Origin: Pedobacter sp. Leaf194
Lineage (GTDB): Bacteria > Bacteroidota > Bacteroidia > Sphingobacteriales > Sphingobacteriaceae
Direction of reading: 5' to 3'
NCBI RefSeq assembly: GCF_001423945.1
Contig: NZ_LMPU01000009.1
Location: 889,125-953,124 of the forward strand
Length of the DNA: 64,000 nucleotides
A program made the translations under genes and the position numbers. Below are positions 46,678 through 56,332 of this stretch, in pieces. The notes under the pieces were generated by a model. The model had not been told where the DNA came from, did not search any database, and saw nothing but the letters and a program-made list of their open reading frames with translations. The stretch's first letter is position 1, and each line of letters opens with the position of its first letter.

Positions 46678-47829
46678 ATGTTAGCTATGAACTATAGGGG
46701 CCCGTACAGGGTTCGCGTCGAACAGCGACCAATGCCAGAAATCCTTCATCCCGAAGATGCCATTGTAAGGGTTACACGGACCTGCATCTGTGGCTCAGAC
46801 CTCCATCTTTACCACGGAATGGTGCCAGATACCCGCGTGGGTTCTACGTTTGGCCACGAATTTATTGGCGTTATCGAGGAAATCGGGCCCTTGGTAACCA
46901 ACGTAAAGGTTGGTGACCAGGTAATTGTGCCGTTTAACATCGCTTGCGGTAAATGTAACTTTTGCAAGCAAGGCCTTTATGGTAATTGCCACGAATCGAA
47001 CACCATGGCAACGGCTGTGGGTGGCATTTTCGGTTACTCGCATACAGCTGGCGGCTATAATGGCGGCCAGGCAGAGTACGTACGGGTTCCGTACGCGAAC
47101 GTTGGGCCTACTGTTATCCCGGCAGATATGGACCCGGATGATGCAGTTTTGTTAACTGATGTGGTACCAACAGGTTATCAGGCAGCAGAAATGGGCGGCA
47201 TCAAAGAGGGCGACACGGTTGTTGTTTTCGGAGCAGGGCCTATAGGCATCATGGCCGCAAGATGTGCCTGGTTTTTCGGCCCTTCGAGGGTAATTATCAT
47301 CGACCATTTAGATTACCGTTTGGAATTTGCTAAAAACTACGCAAAATGCGAAGCTTACAACTTCAAATCAATGGCTGACCCTGTGCTTTTTTTAAAGAAA
47401 ATTACCGACTGGTATGGCGCAGACGTTTGTATAGACTGCGTTGGCTGCGAGGCTGAAGGAAATGCTTTACAAACCTTCACCGGAAAAATAACCCTAATGC
47501 AGGCCGGAGCCGCAACTGCATTGCAATGGGCAATCAACTCGGTAAAAAAGGGCGGCATCGTTTCTGTTGTTGGTGTTTATGGGCCGCCTTTTAACTATGT
47601 GCCTATTGGAAACGTATTAAACAAAGGCATTACTTTGCGGGCCAACCAGGCATCGGTTAAGCGGTTGCTGCCACGCTTAATTGATCATGTGCAGTCTGGA
47701 AGACTGGAGCCTAAAAAGTTAATTACCCATAGAGTTCCTTTAGAGGAAATTTCCGATGCTTACCATATTTTTTCATCAAAGCTGGATAACTGCATCAAAA
47801 CCGTACTAATTCCTTCAACTAAAGCTTAA
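46678..47829 (+). CDS. Zinc-dependent alcohol/formaldehyde-type dehydrogenase
   Basis: A 383-residue medium-chain dehydrogenase. The catalytic zinc site is seen in TCICGSDLHLYHG and FGHEFIGVI, the structural zinc in CGKCNFCKQGLYGNC, and the NAD site in VVVFGAGPIGIMAARCA with the following acidic IIDHL. The pattern resembles glutathione-independent formaldehyde dehydrogenases and related threonine-type enzymes. The substrate is not certain. The next gene starts 4 bases after its stop, so the two are co-transcribed. Confidence 0.88.
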   Translation: MLAMNYRGPYRVRVEQRPMPEILHPEDAIVRVTRTCICGSDLHLYHGMVPDTRVGSTFGHEFIGVIEEIGPLVTNVKVGDQVIVPFNIACGKCNFCKQGLYGNCHESNTMATAVGGIFGYSHTAGGYNGGQAEYVRVPYANVGPTVIPADMDPDDAVLLTDVVPTGYQAAEMGGIKEGDTVVVFGAGPIGIMAARCAWFFGPSRVIIIDHLDYRLEFAKNYAKCEAYNFKSMADPVLFLKKITDWYGADVCIDCVGCEAEGNALQTFTGKITLMQAGAATALQWAINSVKKGGIVSVVGVYGPPFNYVPIGNVLNKGITLRANQASVKRLLPRLIDHVQSGRLEPKKLITHRVPLEEISDAYHIFSSKLDNCIKTVLIPSTKA

Positions 47830-47833
47830 AGTT

Positions 47834-48316
47834 ATGATTAATGATAACCAAGATTATAAAAATATCCCGGGTTGGGGCATGGATATCGATGTAGAAAATG
47901 AACCTACTTACCCAATGAAAAACTACACTGGCGACGACCATAAAAGAAGCAACTATGAGAAGTCTGAACAACAGCCGGTAAAAATTGAACTTTTAAAATC
48001 TAACGAACGGCCAAAAAACAGCGTGGTTTTTGGAACATCGGTTCCGCCGTCCGGATTGAGTGGTATGATTCGCAGATATGCCTTTCAGCATAGCGAAGAC
48101 CGCTACCGCCATTGGATTCCGTTAATTCTTGCCGACCGCATAAACGCCTGGGAAGGAATTATTGAAGACATCCAGAAAGGTAATATTCCAAATATTTTCG
48201 CCGAGCGGGGTTACAAGGCAGAGCTTAAATACAACACGGCAAAATTAGTAGAACGAGCCTGCTATGCGCTTATCATTGGTACTATTGCAATTAAATACTT
48301 AAGGAAGAAGAAGTAA
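47834..48316 (+). CDS. Hypothetical protein coupled to the dehydrogenase
   Basis: A 160-residue protein with a hydrophilic N-terminal half (IPGWGMDIDVENEPTYPMKNY), a central RRYAFQHSEDRYRHWIPLILADRINAWEGIIEDI block and one hydrophobic segment near the C-terminus (about 140-154) ending in KYLRKKK. I recognise the look of small proteins encoded beside such dehydrogenases in Bacteroidota but not a function. The C-terminal segment may attach it to the membrane. It starts 4 bases after the dehydrogenase stop and ends at a strong bidirectional terminator. Confidence 0.65.
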   Translation: MINDNQDYKNIPGWGMDIDVENEPTYPMKNYTGDDHKRSNYEKSEQQPVKIELLKSNERPKNSVVFGTSVPPSGLSGMIRRYAFQHSEDRYRHWIPLILADRINAWEGIIEDIQKGNIPNIFAERGYKAELKYNTAKLVERACYALIIGTIAIKYLRKKK

Positions 48317-48343
48317 TTATTGGAGATACAGCTTGCGAAACTA

Positions 48344-48378
48344 AAAAAAATGGAGCCTTAAACCGGCTCCATTTTTTT
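48344..48378. terminator. Bidirectional terminator between convergent genes
   Basis: AAAAAAATGGAGCC and GGCTCCATTTTTTT form a perfect 14-bp stem around a 7-base loop. U-tracts arise on both strands. It serves the hypothetical gene on the plus strand and hsp20 on the minus strand, whose stop it touches. Confidence 0.9.
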
Positions 48379-48817
48379 AAAGTATTGAAATCTGTTTAGT
48401 GGTTGCCTTTGCTTCCGCTTTTTTTGGAAGGTGTAAAGTGAGCATTCCATCATTGTAGCTGGCCTCAATCCGTTCAACATCTGTACTTTCAGGAAGTTTG
48501 AATAAACGTAAGAAAGATTGATAACTAAATTCTTTTCTACTGTAAACTTTATCTGCCTGTACCTGTTCTGATGATTTTTCGACAGAAATCCGGAGTGAAT
48601 CACCCTCTACCGCTACTTTGAAATCTTCTTTCTTTAATCCCGGAGCAGCTATTTCAATGCAATATTCATCCGGCGATTCTGAAATGTTAGCAGCCGGAAC
48701 ACTGCTTATCCGGCGATCTGAAAAGAAGGTGTCGCCCATAACCGATTCAAAAATGTCATTAAAGCCTGGCAATAAGACATTGTTCTTTTTTTCTGGATTA
48801 AACTTAACCAAAGTCAT
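48377..48817 (-). CDS. Small heat-shock protein Hsp20/alpha-crystallin
   Basis: A 146-residue chaperone that holds unfolding proteins without ATP. The alpha-crystallin domain spans about 38-132 (EIAAPGLKKEDFKVAVEGDSLRISVEK ... ASYNDGMLTLHLPK) and the C-terminal I-x-I anchor is in QISIL. Length and motifs are complete. An inverted repeat TGTGGA/TCCACA lies at 48874-48893, about 60 bases upstream of the start, and may be a regulatory site. Confidence 0.93.
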   Translation of the reverse strand: MTLVKFNPEKKNNVLLPGFNDIFESVMGDTFFSDRRISSVPAANISESPDEYCIEIAAPGLKKEDFKVAVEGDSLRISVEKSSEQVQADKVYSRKEFSYQSFLRLFKLPESTDVERIEASYNDGMLTLHLPKKAEAKATTKQISIL

Positions 48818-49162
48818 AGTTCTTTTTAATTTTTAGATAAATAAATAAATGCACTATAAAATCAATTAATTACTGTGGATGCTAGCCTCCACAATAGGCT
48901 TTTTACAAGTGTTATGCCAAAGCTTCGCAGAAGAAAAAATTGCAGATTTTCTGAAATTTTTGCATTTCGCACTGCAAAAATTTCAGTCTTGCAACCCTTA
49001 AATAATATCAGTTTTTTCAAATGAAGTTGTGCTGACACCGGATAAACGATGAAAAATGATTTAAGGAAAACCTTCACAAAAAAAAAGGTGTTAAAATAAT
49101 ACATCAACCTTTTAAGAATCGATTCGGTAACTATCGAAGAATATATTTAAGAATTAATCATT
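48818..49162. other. Gene-free stretch with a long perfect inverted repeat
   Basis: No gene is supported. It contains the inverted repeat TGTGGA/TCCACA (48874-48893) near hsp20 and a much longer one at 48951-48986. Confidence 0.45.
48951..48986. repeat. Perfect 14-bp inverted repeat, hairpin
   Basis: CTGAAATTTTTGCA (48951-48964) and TGCAAAAATTTCAG (48973-48986) are exact reverse complements around TTTCGCAC. A further TTGCA/TGCAA pairing flanks it. It stands between hsp20 and the SDR gene, which diverge, and is not followed by a U-tract on the plus strand. Confidence 0.75.
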
Positions 49163-49966
49163 ATGGAAAGCACAAAACATTTCGCACTCATAACGGGTGC
49201 AACCAGCGGCATCGGGCTGGAATTGGCGAAACTTTTTGCCAAAGACAAATTTAACCTGGTTATTGTGGCAAGAACCGAAGATGACCTGAAGCGCACAGCT
49301 ACAATTCTGGAGCAGGAAGGCGTTGAAGTGATTACCGTTAGCAAAGACTTGTTCAAACCGAATGCAGCCTTCGAGTTGTACGAGGAATTAAATAGTAGAG
49401 GCATTCAAATTGATGTTCTGGTGAACGATGCAGGCCAAGGTGTTTATGGTAAATTTATAGAAACAGATCTTAGTCGCGAACTCGATATCATCCAGCTGAA
49501 TATTGCCTCACTGGTTACCCTTACCAAACTTTATGTAAAAGAAATGGTAGAACGAAACGCAGGAAAAATTTTAAACTTAGCGTCAATCGCCGGCAAAGCG
49601 CCAGGGCCTTATCAAGCGGTTTACCATGGCACCAAGGCGTTTGTACATTCTTTTAATGAGGCCATAAGAGCAGAACTTAAAGATACAGCAGTTACCGTAA
49701 CCTCTCTTTTACCGGGCGCAACAGATACCGATTTCTTTAATAAAGCAGATATGCTCGAAGCAAAAATTGTTCAGGAAACGGAATTGGCTGACCCCGCAGA
49801 AGTGGCAAAAGACGGTTACGAAGCGATGAAAGCCGGTAAAGATATGGTCGTTTCTGGCTTTAAAAATAAAGTGCAGGTAACCCTTGGTAACATTACGCCA
49901 GACCGCTTGCAGGCCGAGCAGATGGGTAAAATGCAAGAACCTGTAGATGAATCTAAACGGATTTAA
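49163..49966 (+). CDS. Short-chain dehydrogenase/reductase
   Basis: A 267-residue SDR. The cofactor motif is ITGATSGIGLELAK (TGxxxGIG) and the catalytic residues are Ser in LASIAGKAPG and Tyr/Lys in YHGTKAF. The N-A-G motif appears as VNDAGQG, a small deviation (Asp between Asn and Ala). It belongs to the classical SDRs like the DltE/YqjQ type; the substrate is unknown. It stands alone on the plus strand and ends at its own terminator. Confidence 0.9.
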   Translation: MESTKHFALITGATSGIGLELAKLFAKDKFNLVIVARTEDDLKRTATILEQEGVEVITVSKDLFKPNAAFELYEELNSRGIQIDVLVNDAGQGVYGKFIETDLSRELDIIQLNIASLVTLTKLYVKEMVERNAGKILNLASIAGKAPGPYQAVYHGTKAFVHSFNEAIRAELKDTAVTVTSLLPGATDTDFFNKADMLEAKIVQETELADPAEVAKDGYEAMKAGKDMVVSGFKNKVQVTLGNITPDRLQAEQMGKMQEPVDESKRI

Positions 49967-49993
49967 GGCAGCTAAATTTGCCTAACGCATAAC

Positions 49994-50051
49994 GGCTATG
50001 ATTGCGCATGGTTTGGCACAGTTCAAATCAAGTCTTAATCATAGCCTTTTT
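49994..50051 (+). terminator. Terminator after the SDR gene
   Basis: GGCTATGATT and AATCATAGCC form a perfect 10-bp stem with a 33-base loop, followed directly by TTTTTG. It starts 28 bases after the SDR stop. Confidence 0.7.
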
Positions 50052-50197
50052 GTTTTATCAATTTTGAACATTAGCATCCCTTTCGCTTTGCACCTTCATT
50101 TAGCCCGTGTTAACTTATATTTAGTAATTTTATCGTCTGAATTTATACCAAACCTCAGTTTAATTAACTTTTGAACTGGTGGGTGAAAATATATGCA

Positions 50198-51178
50198 ATG
50201 ATTAAGACAATAAACTGGGGAATAATTGGCTGTGGCGATGTAACAGAACAAAAAAGCGGACCCGCATTTAACAAAGTTGCAAACAGCAAACTTTTGGCTG
50301 TAATGCGCCGCGACGCAGCGAAAGCAGAGGATTATGCCAAACGACATAAAGTTGAAAAATGGTATAGCGATGCGGATGAATTAATCAACAATGAGAACGT
50401 TGATGCCATTTACATTGCGACCCCGCCATCATCGCATCTGAAATACACACTTGCTGCATTAAAAAAGGGCCTTCCGGTTTATGTAGAAAAACCAGTTTCG
50501 TTAAATACCAACGAAGCTTTGCAAATGGCAACCGCAGTTGAACAATACAATGGAAAATTGGTTGTTGCCCACTATCGCCGGAAAGTACCATTATTTTTAA
50601 AGGTTAAAGATTTGCTCGATAAGCAGGCTATTGGCGAAATACGAACCGTGCAACTTAAAATGTGGCAAAGTGCGAAACCTGAAATTGTGACCAAAAATGC
50701 CGGGAACTGGCGCACAGATCCTCAAATATCAGGTGGCGGTTACTTCCATGATCTTTCTCCACATCAACTTGATTTAATGTTATATTTTTTTGGAGAACCG
50801 CTAAAGTATGAAGGTTTCAGTTTACGCAAAAGCATTAACGATGTTGCCGACAAGGTTTCCGGAAGTATAGTTTTCCAGCATCAGATTGTCTTCAACGGTT
50901 CCTGGTGTTTCGATGTTTCTGAATCTGAAACTACGGATGTTTGTGAAATCATCGGCAGTGAGGGAAGCATTAAATTTGCAGTTTTCGGCAAGTCGATTTT
51001 ACTAAAAACTGCAGCTGGTGAAGAGTTGTTTAATTTTCAACATCCTGAGCACATTGAGCAGCCAATGATTGAAAGCGTTGTGCGCTACATTAATGGGCAA
51101 GAGCCAAATCCCTGCTCAATATACGAAGCCATTACAGTAATGAAAATTATTGATGCATTTTCAAGGTTCGAAGATTAA
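50198..51178 (+). CDS. Gfo/Idh/MocA-family NAD-dependent sugar oxidoreductase
   Basis: A 326-residue oxidoreductase. The Rossmann start is WGIIGCGDVTE, the family EKP motif is in PVYVEKPVSLN, and the C-terminal domain has GGYFHDLSPHQLDLMLYFFG with the catalytic-type His. It would oxidise or reduce a sugar or inositol derivative. The ATG at 50198 (MIKTINWG) is preferred to an upstream TTG at 50171, which adds residues unusual for the family. It converges on the LacI-family gene of the xylose operon, 3 bases between stops. Confidence 0.9.
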   Translation: MIKTINWGIIGCGDVTEQKSGPAFNKVANSKLLAVMRRDAAKAEDYAKRHKVEKWYSDADELINNENVDAIYIATPPSSHLKYTLAALKKGLPVYVEKPVSLNTNEALQMATAVEQYNGKLVVAHYRRKVPLFLKVKDLLDKQAIGEIRTVQLKMWQSAKPEIVTKNAGNWRTDPQISGGGYFHDLSPHQLDLMLYFFGEPLKYEGFSLRKSINDVADKVSGSIVFQHQIVFNGSWCFDVSESETTDVCEIIGSEGSIKFAVFGKSILLKTAAGEELFNFQHPEHIEQPMIESVVRYINGQEPNPCSIYEAITVMKIIDAFSRFED

Positions 51179-51181
51179 TAT

Positions 51182-52195
51182 TTATCGTCTTTTGGTCGAA
51201 TTACGCTCGATTACGACTGGTTCAATCACGCAATGTTTAATGTTATCGTAAGGTTGCACCTGCTGAACCATTTGGAGAAACATTTTGGCACAAGCCTCAC
51301 CCATATTGGCTGGAAATTGCTCGATGGTTGTTAATGATGGCGTAATATAGGCTGAGAAAGTTTCATTTGCGAAACCAATCACACCAATTTCTGGCGGCGT
51401 GATGTTTATGTCTTTCAAATACTGCATCACACCAAGGGCAGTAAAATCATCTCCGGCGATAACTGCATCAGGTTTTATCTGATTATCAAATAAGCGCTTC
51501 AAACTTTCCCTTCCAGCGGCTATTGAGAGCGTACCAAATACGATGTAATCGTGTTTTAAAGGAATGTTATATTGAGCCAAGGCGGCTTTGTAACCATTTA
51601 ACCTTTGCTCGAATATTTTAATCTGTTGCGTAGTGGTGAGAAAGGCAATCTTTCTGTAGCCATTTTTTATCAGATGCTCTGCTGCCAGAAAACCCGCTCT
51701 ATAATCATTCAGCGTGATTGTTGGCACCGCAAGCGGCCGATTTACACGATCGAAAATGATTAATGGCTTATTTTGATTTATAATTTCCTGAAAATGGCTG
51801 ACATCATCCGTTTCTAACGACATCGATGCAATTATTCCGTCTACCTGCGCTTCCAGCAATGCTTTAACACCTTCTAATTCTTTTACTAAAGACTCTTTCG
51901 ACTGGTAGAGGATAATCCGGTAACCACTATTCTTGAGGCCTTCTTCCAAACTGTCGATAATTGTAGCGAAAAAGTGCGCTTCCACCGATGGAACAATTAC
52001 CCCAATGATATAAGTTTTCCCTGATTTTAGCGCTGAGGCAAGTTTATTCGGACTATAATTAAGCCTTTTTGCCGTTTCAATAACGGCTTTCCTGGTTGCA
52101 TCGCTTATTCCCGGAAAGCCGCTTAAAGCCCGCGAAACTGTCGAAACGTTTGTATTTAACGCGCTGGCAATATCATAAATTGTCGTTTTTTTCAA
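51182..52195 (-). CDS. LacI-family regulator of the xylose operon
   Basis: A 337-residue repressor. The N-terminal helix-turn-helix TTIYDIASALNTNVSTVSRALSGFPGISDATRKAV is the classic LacI start; a periplasmic-binding-like sensor domain follows (about 60-335). It is the third gene after xylB and xylA on the same strand, 6 bases after xylA. The operator-like palindrome at 55039-55060 upstream of xylB is the obvious binding site, so the operon is probably autoregulated. The ligand is inferred to be xylose or a derivative. Confidence 0.92.
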   Translation of the reverse strand: MKKTTIYDIASALNTNVSTVSRALSGFPGISDATRKAVIETAKRLNYSPNKLASALKSGKTYIIGVIVPSVEAHFFATIIDSLEEGLKNSGYRIILYQSKESLVKELEGVKALLEAQVDGIIASMSLETDDVSHFQEIINQNKPLIIFDRVNRPLAVPTITLNDYRAGFLAAEHLIKNGYRKIAFLTTTQQIKIFEQRLNGYKAALAQYNIPLKHDYIVFGTLSIAAGRESLKRLFDNQIKPDAVIAGDDFTALGVMQYLKDINITPPEIGVIGFANETFSAYITPSLTTIEQFPANMGEACAKMFLQMVQQVQPYDNIKHCVIEPVVIERNSTKRR

Positions 52196-52201
52196 ACTGT
52201 T

Positions 52202-53533
52202 TTAGATGTATCTGTTTATGATATTTTCAAGATACTCTTGTTTACCGCTGATAACCTTCGGCTCGCCATTTTCTGCGGCATAATTTCTCAAATCTTCAAG
52301 TGATAACGTCCCGGCTTCAAATTCTGCACCTTTCCCGGCATCAAAAGATGCATACCGCTCATTTCTGATCTTTTTGTAATCAGACTTCTGTAGAATTGCA
52401 TCAGCAGTAATTAATGCACGTGCAAAGATATCCATGCCGCCAATGTGGGCATAAAATAAATCTTCCGCATCAGTAGAATTCCTTCGGATTTTAGCGTCGA
52501 AATTTACGCCTCCACCCTGTAAACCGCCACCCTCCAAAATAATAATCATCGCTTCAGTAAGTTCGTTAATATCATTAGGAAACTGATCGGTGTCCCAACC
52601 GTTCTGGTAATCGCCACGATTGGCGTCAATTGAGCCAAGCAAACCACTATCTACCGCGACCTGTAATTCGTGCTGAAAAGTATGCCCAGCTAAGGTTGCA
52701 TGGTTCACTTCTAAGTTTAATTTGAAGTCGCCCAGCAAATCGTATTCCTGCAAAAAGCTCTTTACAGTTGCTGCATCGTAATCATATTGGTGTTTTGAGG
52801 GCTCGCAGGGTTTTGGCTCTATAAAGAAAGTGCCTTTAAAACCCTGCTTTCTTGCATAGTCTTTAGCGGTGTGTAAAAATTTTGCCAAATGTTCCTGTTC
52901 ACGCTTCATGTTTGTATTTAACAAACTCATGTAGCCTTCTCTTCCGCCCCAGAAAACGTAGTTTTCGCCGCCCAAAGCTATTGTTGCATCCAATGCAGAT
53001 TTTACCTGCGCACCGGCATGTGCCAAAACATGAAAATCAGGATTTGTAGATGCGCCGTTCATATACCATTTGTGGCTGAAGAGATTTGCCGTTCCCCAAA
53101 GCAATTTAACGCCACTTTCAGCCTGTTTTTGTTGCGCATATTCTACAAGTGTCTGCAGCCTATTCTCATTTTCTACTACGTCATCGCCGTAATCAACCAC
53201 ATCTACATCATGGAAACAGTAATACGGAATTTGCATTTTAGTGATAAATTCAAAAGCTGCATCCATTTTATCTTTTGCTCTTGCGATAACGTCTTTTTTC
53301 TCATCCCAAGGGAAAACATGCGTTGGCCCACCGAATGGGTCACTCCCATTGCCGTTGAAAGAATGCCAGTAAGCGCAGGCGAACTTAAAATGTTCGGTCA
53401 TCGTTTTACCTGCAACAATCTTATTTGCATCGTACCATCTAAATGCTAAAGGATTGTCGCTTTCCAACCCTTCAAACTGAATTTGTTCAATGCCTTTAAA
53501 AAATTCTTTCGTGCCAGTTAATACTTTTCCCAT
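52202..53533 (-). CDS. xylA: Xylose isomerase
   Basis: A 443-residue class II xylose isomerase, converting D-xylose to D-xylulose in the cytoplasm with two divalent metals. Family blocks are present: YYCFHDVDV (catalytic His region), [37 protein letters not shown] (metal Glu, Lys), [19 protein letters not shown] and [20 protein letters not shown]. The ATG at 53533 ([12 protein letters not shown]) is the family start. An upstream in-frame start at 53617 would overlap xylB. It lies 10 bases after xylB, in one operon. Confidence 0.96.
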   Translation of the reverse strand: MGKVLTGTKEFFKGIEQIQFEGLESDNPLAFRWYDANKIVAGKTMTEHFKFACAYWHSFNGNGSDPFGGPTHVFPWDEKKDVIARAKDKMDAAFEFITKMQIPYYCFHDVDVVDYGDDVVENENRLQTLVEYAQQKQAESGVKLLWGTANLFSHKWYMNGASTNPDFHVLAHAGAQVKSALDATIALGGENYVFWGGREGYMSLLNTNMKREQEHLAKFLHTAKDYARKQGFKGTFFIEPKPCEPSKHQYDYDAATVKSFLQEYDLLGDFKLNLEVNHATLAGHTFQHELQVAVDSGLLGSIDANRGDYQNGWDTDQFPNDINELTEAMIIILEGGGLQGGGVNFDAKIRRNSTDAEDLFYAHIGGMDIFARALITADAILQKSDYKKIRNERYASFDAGKGAEFEAGTLSLEDLRNYAAENGEPKVISGKQEYLENIINRYI

Positions 53534-53543
53534 GTTATTATAT

Positions 53544-55019
53544 TTATATTTTTTGAAGTAAAATTTGTTTCCATTCCTGATAGATGGGCTCGTATTTGTC
53601 AACGTTTTTTGTCTCAATCCGTTTTATCAGTTTATGATCTTTAAAAGCATCCTCTAAATTGTTAAAAATCCCGGCACCTATGCCCGCACCGATTGCTGCA
53701 CCAACGCTGCCATCATTTTCGTATAATTCAACAGGCGTATTCGTTACATCAACAAACGTTTGGGTAAAAACTTCGCTTAAAAATAAGTTTGTTTTTCCAG
53801 CTCTGATAACTTTTGGCTGCATGCCGTTTTCACGCATAATATCCAATCCGTAACGGAATGCGAATGCAATTCCCTCCTGTACAGCTCTGAAAATATCTGC
53901 GCTTGTGTGCGTGTTTAAATCAATGCCTAGTACTTGGGCACCGGTATATTTATTATTCAGCATCCGCTCTGCGCCGTTGCCGAAAGGTAGTACCATCAAT
54001 CCTTTGCTGCCAATTGGGGCAGAAGCCGCCAAATGGTTAAGTTCCTGATAAGACTTATCTGGAGCGAAACAACTTTTTGCCCACCTGTACATGCTCCCGG
54101 TGCCGTTTATGCAGAGTAGAACGCCAGTATGTTGGCTGTCGGTGGTGTAATTCACATGCGCAAAGGTGTTAATCCTCGATTGCTTATCAGATGGCAAACC
54201 ATCGCTAACGCCGTAAATAACGCCCGATGTTCCGGCGGTTGCGGCCACTTCTCCTGGTCGTAAAACGTTTAGCGATAAGGCATTATTTGGCTGATCGCCA
54301 GATTTATACCCAACAATAACACCCGGAATTAGACCTAATTCTTCTGCAATTTCATCTTTCAGGTAACCGTGATTAGAAAACACAGGTTTTACTTCTGGAA
54401 TCAAATCCTTATCAAAGTTGTAGTATTGTAGAATGTCTTTCGAGATTTCTTTTGCGCTGAAATCCCAAAATATTCCTTCAGAAAGCGCCGAAATACTGGT
54501 AGCTATTTGCCCGGTTAGTTTCATGGCAATGAAATCGCCAGGCAACATTATTTTATCTATTCTTCGGTAAATCTCAGGTTCGTTTTTTGCAACCCAAGCC
54601 AATTTTGACGCAGTAAAATTGCCCGGAGCATTTAGCAGATGATGGAGACATTTTTCTCTGCCAATTTCATCAAAAGCCTTTTCGCCGATGGATACCGCCC
54701 TGCTATCGCACCAAATGATACTATCCCGCAAAACGTTTTGTAACTTATCTACCACAACCAATCCATGCATTTGATATGCAATGCCGATGGCCTTAATTTT
54801 TTTTAAATCAATCTGCGCTGAATTGCTCAGCTGCTCAATCGCTTTTTTGGTGTTCGTCCACCATTCTTCGGGCGATTGCTCAGCCCAACCCTTTTCAATA
54901 GATTTTATTTCTACTTCTTTTTCCGGGTACTGAGTTGATGCAACACATGTTTGTGTTTTCACATCTACAACAGAAACTTTAATCGAAGATGTTCCGATAT
55001 CGATACCGAGTAAAAACAT
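53544..55019 (-). CDS. xylB: Xylulokinase
   Basis: A 491-residue FGGY-family kinase that phosphorylates D-xylulose to xylulose 5-phosphate for the pentose phosphate pathway. The ATP phosphate 1 motif [16 protein letters not shown] is at the N-terminus; [32 protein letters not shown] (with the catalytic Asp) and the adenosine block [14 protein letters not shown] follow. It is the first gene of xylB-xylA-lacI. No xylose transporter is encoded next to the operon in this window. Confidence 0.94.
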   Translation of the reverse strand: MFLLGIDIGTSSIKVSVVDVKTQTCVASTQYPEKEVEIKSIEKGWAEQSPEEWWTNTKKAIEQLSNSAQIDLKKIKAIGIAYQMHGLVVVDKLQNVLRDSIIWCDSRAVSIGEKAFDEIGREKCLHHLLNAPGNFTASKLAWVAKNEPEIYRRIDKIMLPGDFIAMKLTGQIATSISALSEGIFWDFSAKEISKDILQYYNFDKDLIPEVKPVFSNHGYLKDEIAEELGLIPGVIVGYKSGDQPNNALSLNVLRPGEVAATAGTSGVIYGVSDGLPSDKQSRINTFAHVNYTTDSQHTGVLLCINGTGSMYRWAKSCFAPDKSYQELNHLAASAPIGSKGLMVLPFGNGAERMLNNKYTGAQVLGIDLNTHTSADIFRAVQEGIAFAFRYGLDIMRENGMQPKVIRAGKTNLFLSEVFTQTFVDVTNTPVELYENDGSVGAAIGAGIGAGIFNNLEDAFKDHKLIKRIETKNVDKYEPIYQEWKQILLQKI

Positions 55020-55038
55020 AGAATAGGATAAGATTAGA

Positions 55039-55060
55039 TTTATGCAACCGTTTGCATAAA
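55039..55060. promoter_or_regulatory. LacI-family operator of the xylose operon
   Basis: The palindrome centre TGCAACCGTTTGCA fits the LacI-family consensus TGCAAnCGnTTGCA with central CG, and its arms extend to TTTATGCAA and TTGCATAAA. It sits 20-41 bases before the xylB start and overlaps the -7 box, so bound repressor should block transcription. Confidence 0.85.
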
Positions 55061-55087
55061 GTTATCATTTAATTTTTTTTAAGCAAA
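55057..55087 (-). promoter_or_regulatory. Bacteroidota-type promoter of xylB
   Basis: On the minus strand, TTTG (RC at 55084-55087), 19 bases, then TAACTTTA (RC at 55057-55064). This matches the Bacteroidota -33 TTTG and -7 TAnnTTTG with one mismatch in the last base. It overlaps the LacI-type operator. Confidence 0.6.
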
Positions 55088-55147
55088 CTTTTGTACCACC
55101 CAAAATATTTCGATACTAATAATTCTTATATTGCAACACTAATCATA

Positions 55148-56332
55148 ATGAATCCTATCAGGAAATTTACTTTGCGGCAAGTTATTTCGATATTGCTAAA
55201 ACGGCAATTTATTGTAGGCGTTTACGTGTTGATGGCTGTAATTGCTGCGCTAAAACAATATCTCCACCACAGCTTCAATAACTACTTAATATTCAAATAT
55301 GTTTACTGGCATGCAAGTAGCATGCAAAATTTATACGCTGACTACACCGAATATTTAGATAGCAATCATTATGGGCCGTTATTTGCGATTTTAATCGCAC
55401 CGTTTGCCATTTTACCTGACAGCATCGGAACAATTTTGTGGAATATTTTTAACGTTATAATTTTATTGTGGGGCATTTACAGTTTGCCAATTTCAATACA
55501 CAAACGCTCTGTAATTGCTTGGATTTGCGCACACGAAACCTTAACGGCCTTGTTCAGTTTCCAGTTTAATATTGCCCTAACGGGAACCATAATATTGAGC
55601 TGTTCTTCCATGATTAAGAAAAAGGAAGTTCAATCTGCTTTTTTCATTGCCTTCGGAACATTGATTAAGCTGTACGGTATTGTTGGTTTAGCGTTTTTTT
55701 TCTTCACCAAGAACAAAATGAAGCTCATTGTAGCCGGTTTAGCAGCTCTTTTACTGTTATTCGCCCTACCAATGTTAATCTCATCGCCAACTTTTATAAT
55801 CAACTCTTATCAGGATTGGTACCATTCGCTTGTTCATAAGAATGCTACAAATGCCTCATTAAGGTCGTTTCAGGACATTTCTTTAATGGGCATGTTTCGC
55901 AGAATTTCGGGGAATGTAAACATTCCAAACAGCCCGTTTTTAATTGGAGGTGTTTTGCTTTTTGCGCTACCGTATTTACGGATAAAGCAATATAAACACC
56001 TGGCTTTCAAATTAATGTTACTGGCTTCCACGCTGCTTTTTACAGTAATATTTAGTAGTGGCTCCGAATCTCCAACTTATATCATCGCTTTTGCAGGGGT
56101 TGCAATCTGGTTTGTTGTACAACCAAATCCGAAAAGCAGTTTAACAGTTTCACTTTTTATTTTTGCATTTATATTAACCAGTTTATCGCCAACAGACATT
56201 TTCCCTAAAGCTGTTAAAGAATTTATTCGCCTATATTCGCTCAAAGCCCTACCTTGCATCATCATTTGGTTAACTATTATTTATCAAATGATGAAAGAAG
56301 ATTTCGAATCTTATTTGATTGCTGATAAATGA
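55148..56332 (+). CDS. Polytopic membrane glycosyltransferase, GT87-like
   Basis: A 394-residue inner-membrane protein with about ten hydrophobic helices. The first periplasmic loop has YTEYLDSNHYGPLFAILIAPFAILP, similar to GT87/DUF2029 mannosyltransferases that use polyprenyl-phosphate sugars. The ATG at 55148 (MNPIRKF) is preferred to a possible upstream non-ATG start at 55091. It overlaps the next gene by 4 bases (ATGA). With a GT2 enzyme and a deacetylase following, it probably adds sugars to a lipid-linked glycan. Confidence 0.75.
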   Translation: MNPIRKFTLRQVISILLKRQFIVGVYVLMAVIAALKQYLHHSFNNYLIFKYVYWHASSMQNLYADYTEYLDSNHYGPLFAILIAPFAILPDSIGTILWNIFNVIILLWGIYSLPISIHKRSVIAWICAHETLTALFSFQFNIALTGTIILSCSSMIKKKEVQSAFFIAFGTLIKLYGIVGLAFFFFTKNKMKLIVAGLAALLLLFALPMLISSPTFIINSYQDWYHSLVHKNATNASLRSFQDISLMGMFRRISGNVNIPNSPFLIGGVLLFALPYLRIKQYKHLAFKLMLLASTLLFTVIFSSGSESPTYIIAFAGVAIWFVVQPNPKSSLTVSLFIFAFILTSLSPTDIFPKAVKEFIRLYSLKALPCIIIWLTIIYQMMKEDFESYLIADK

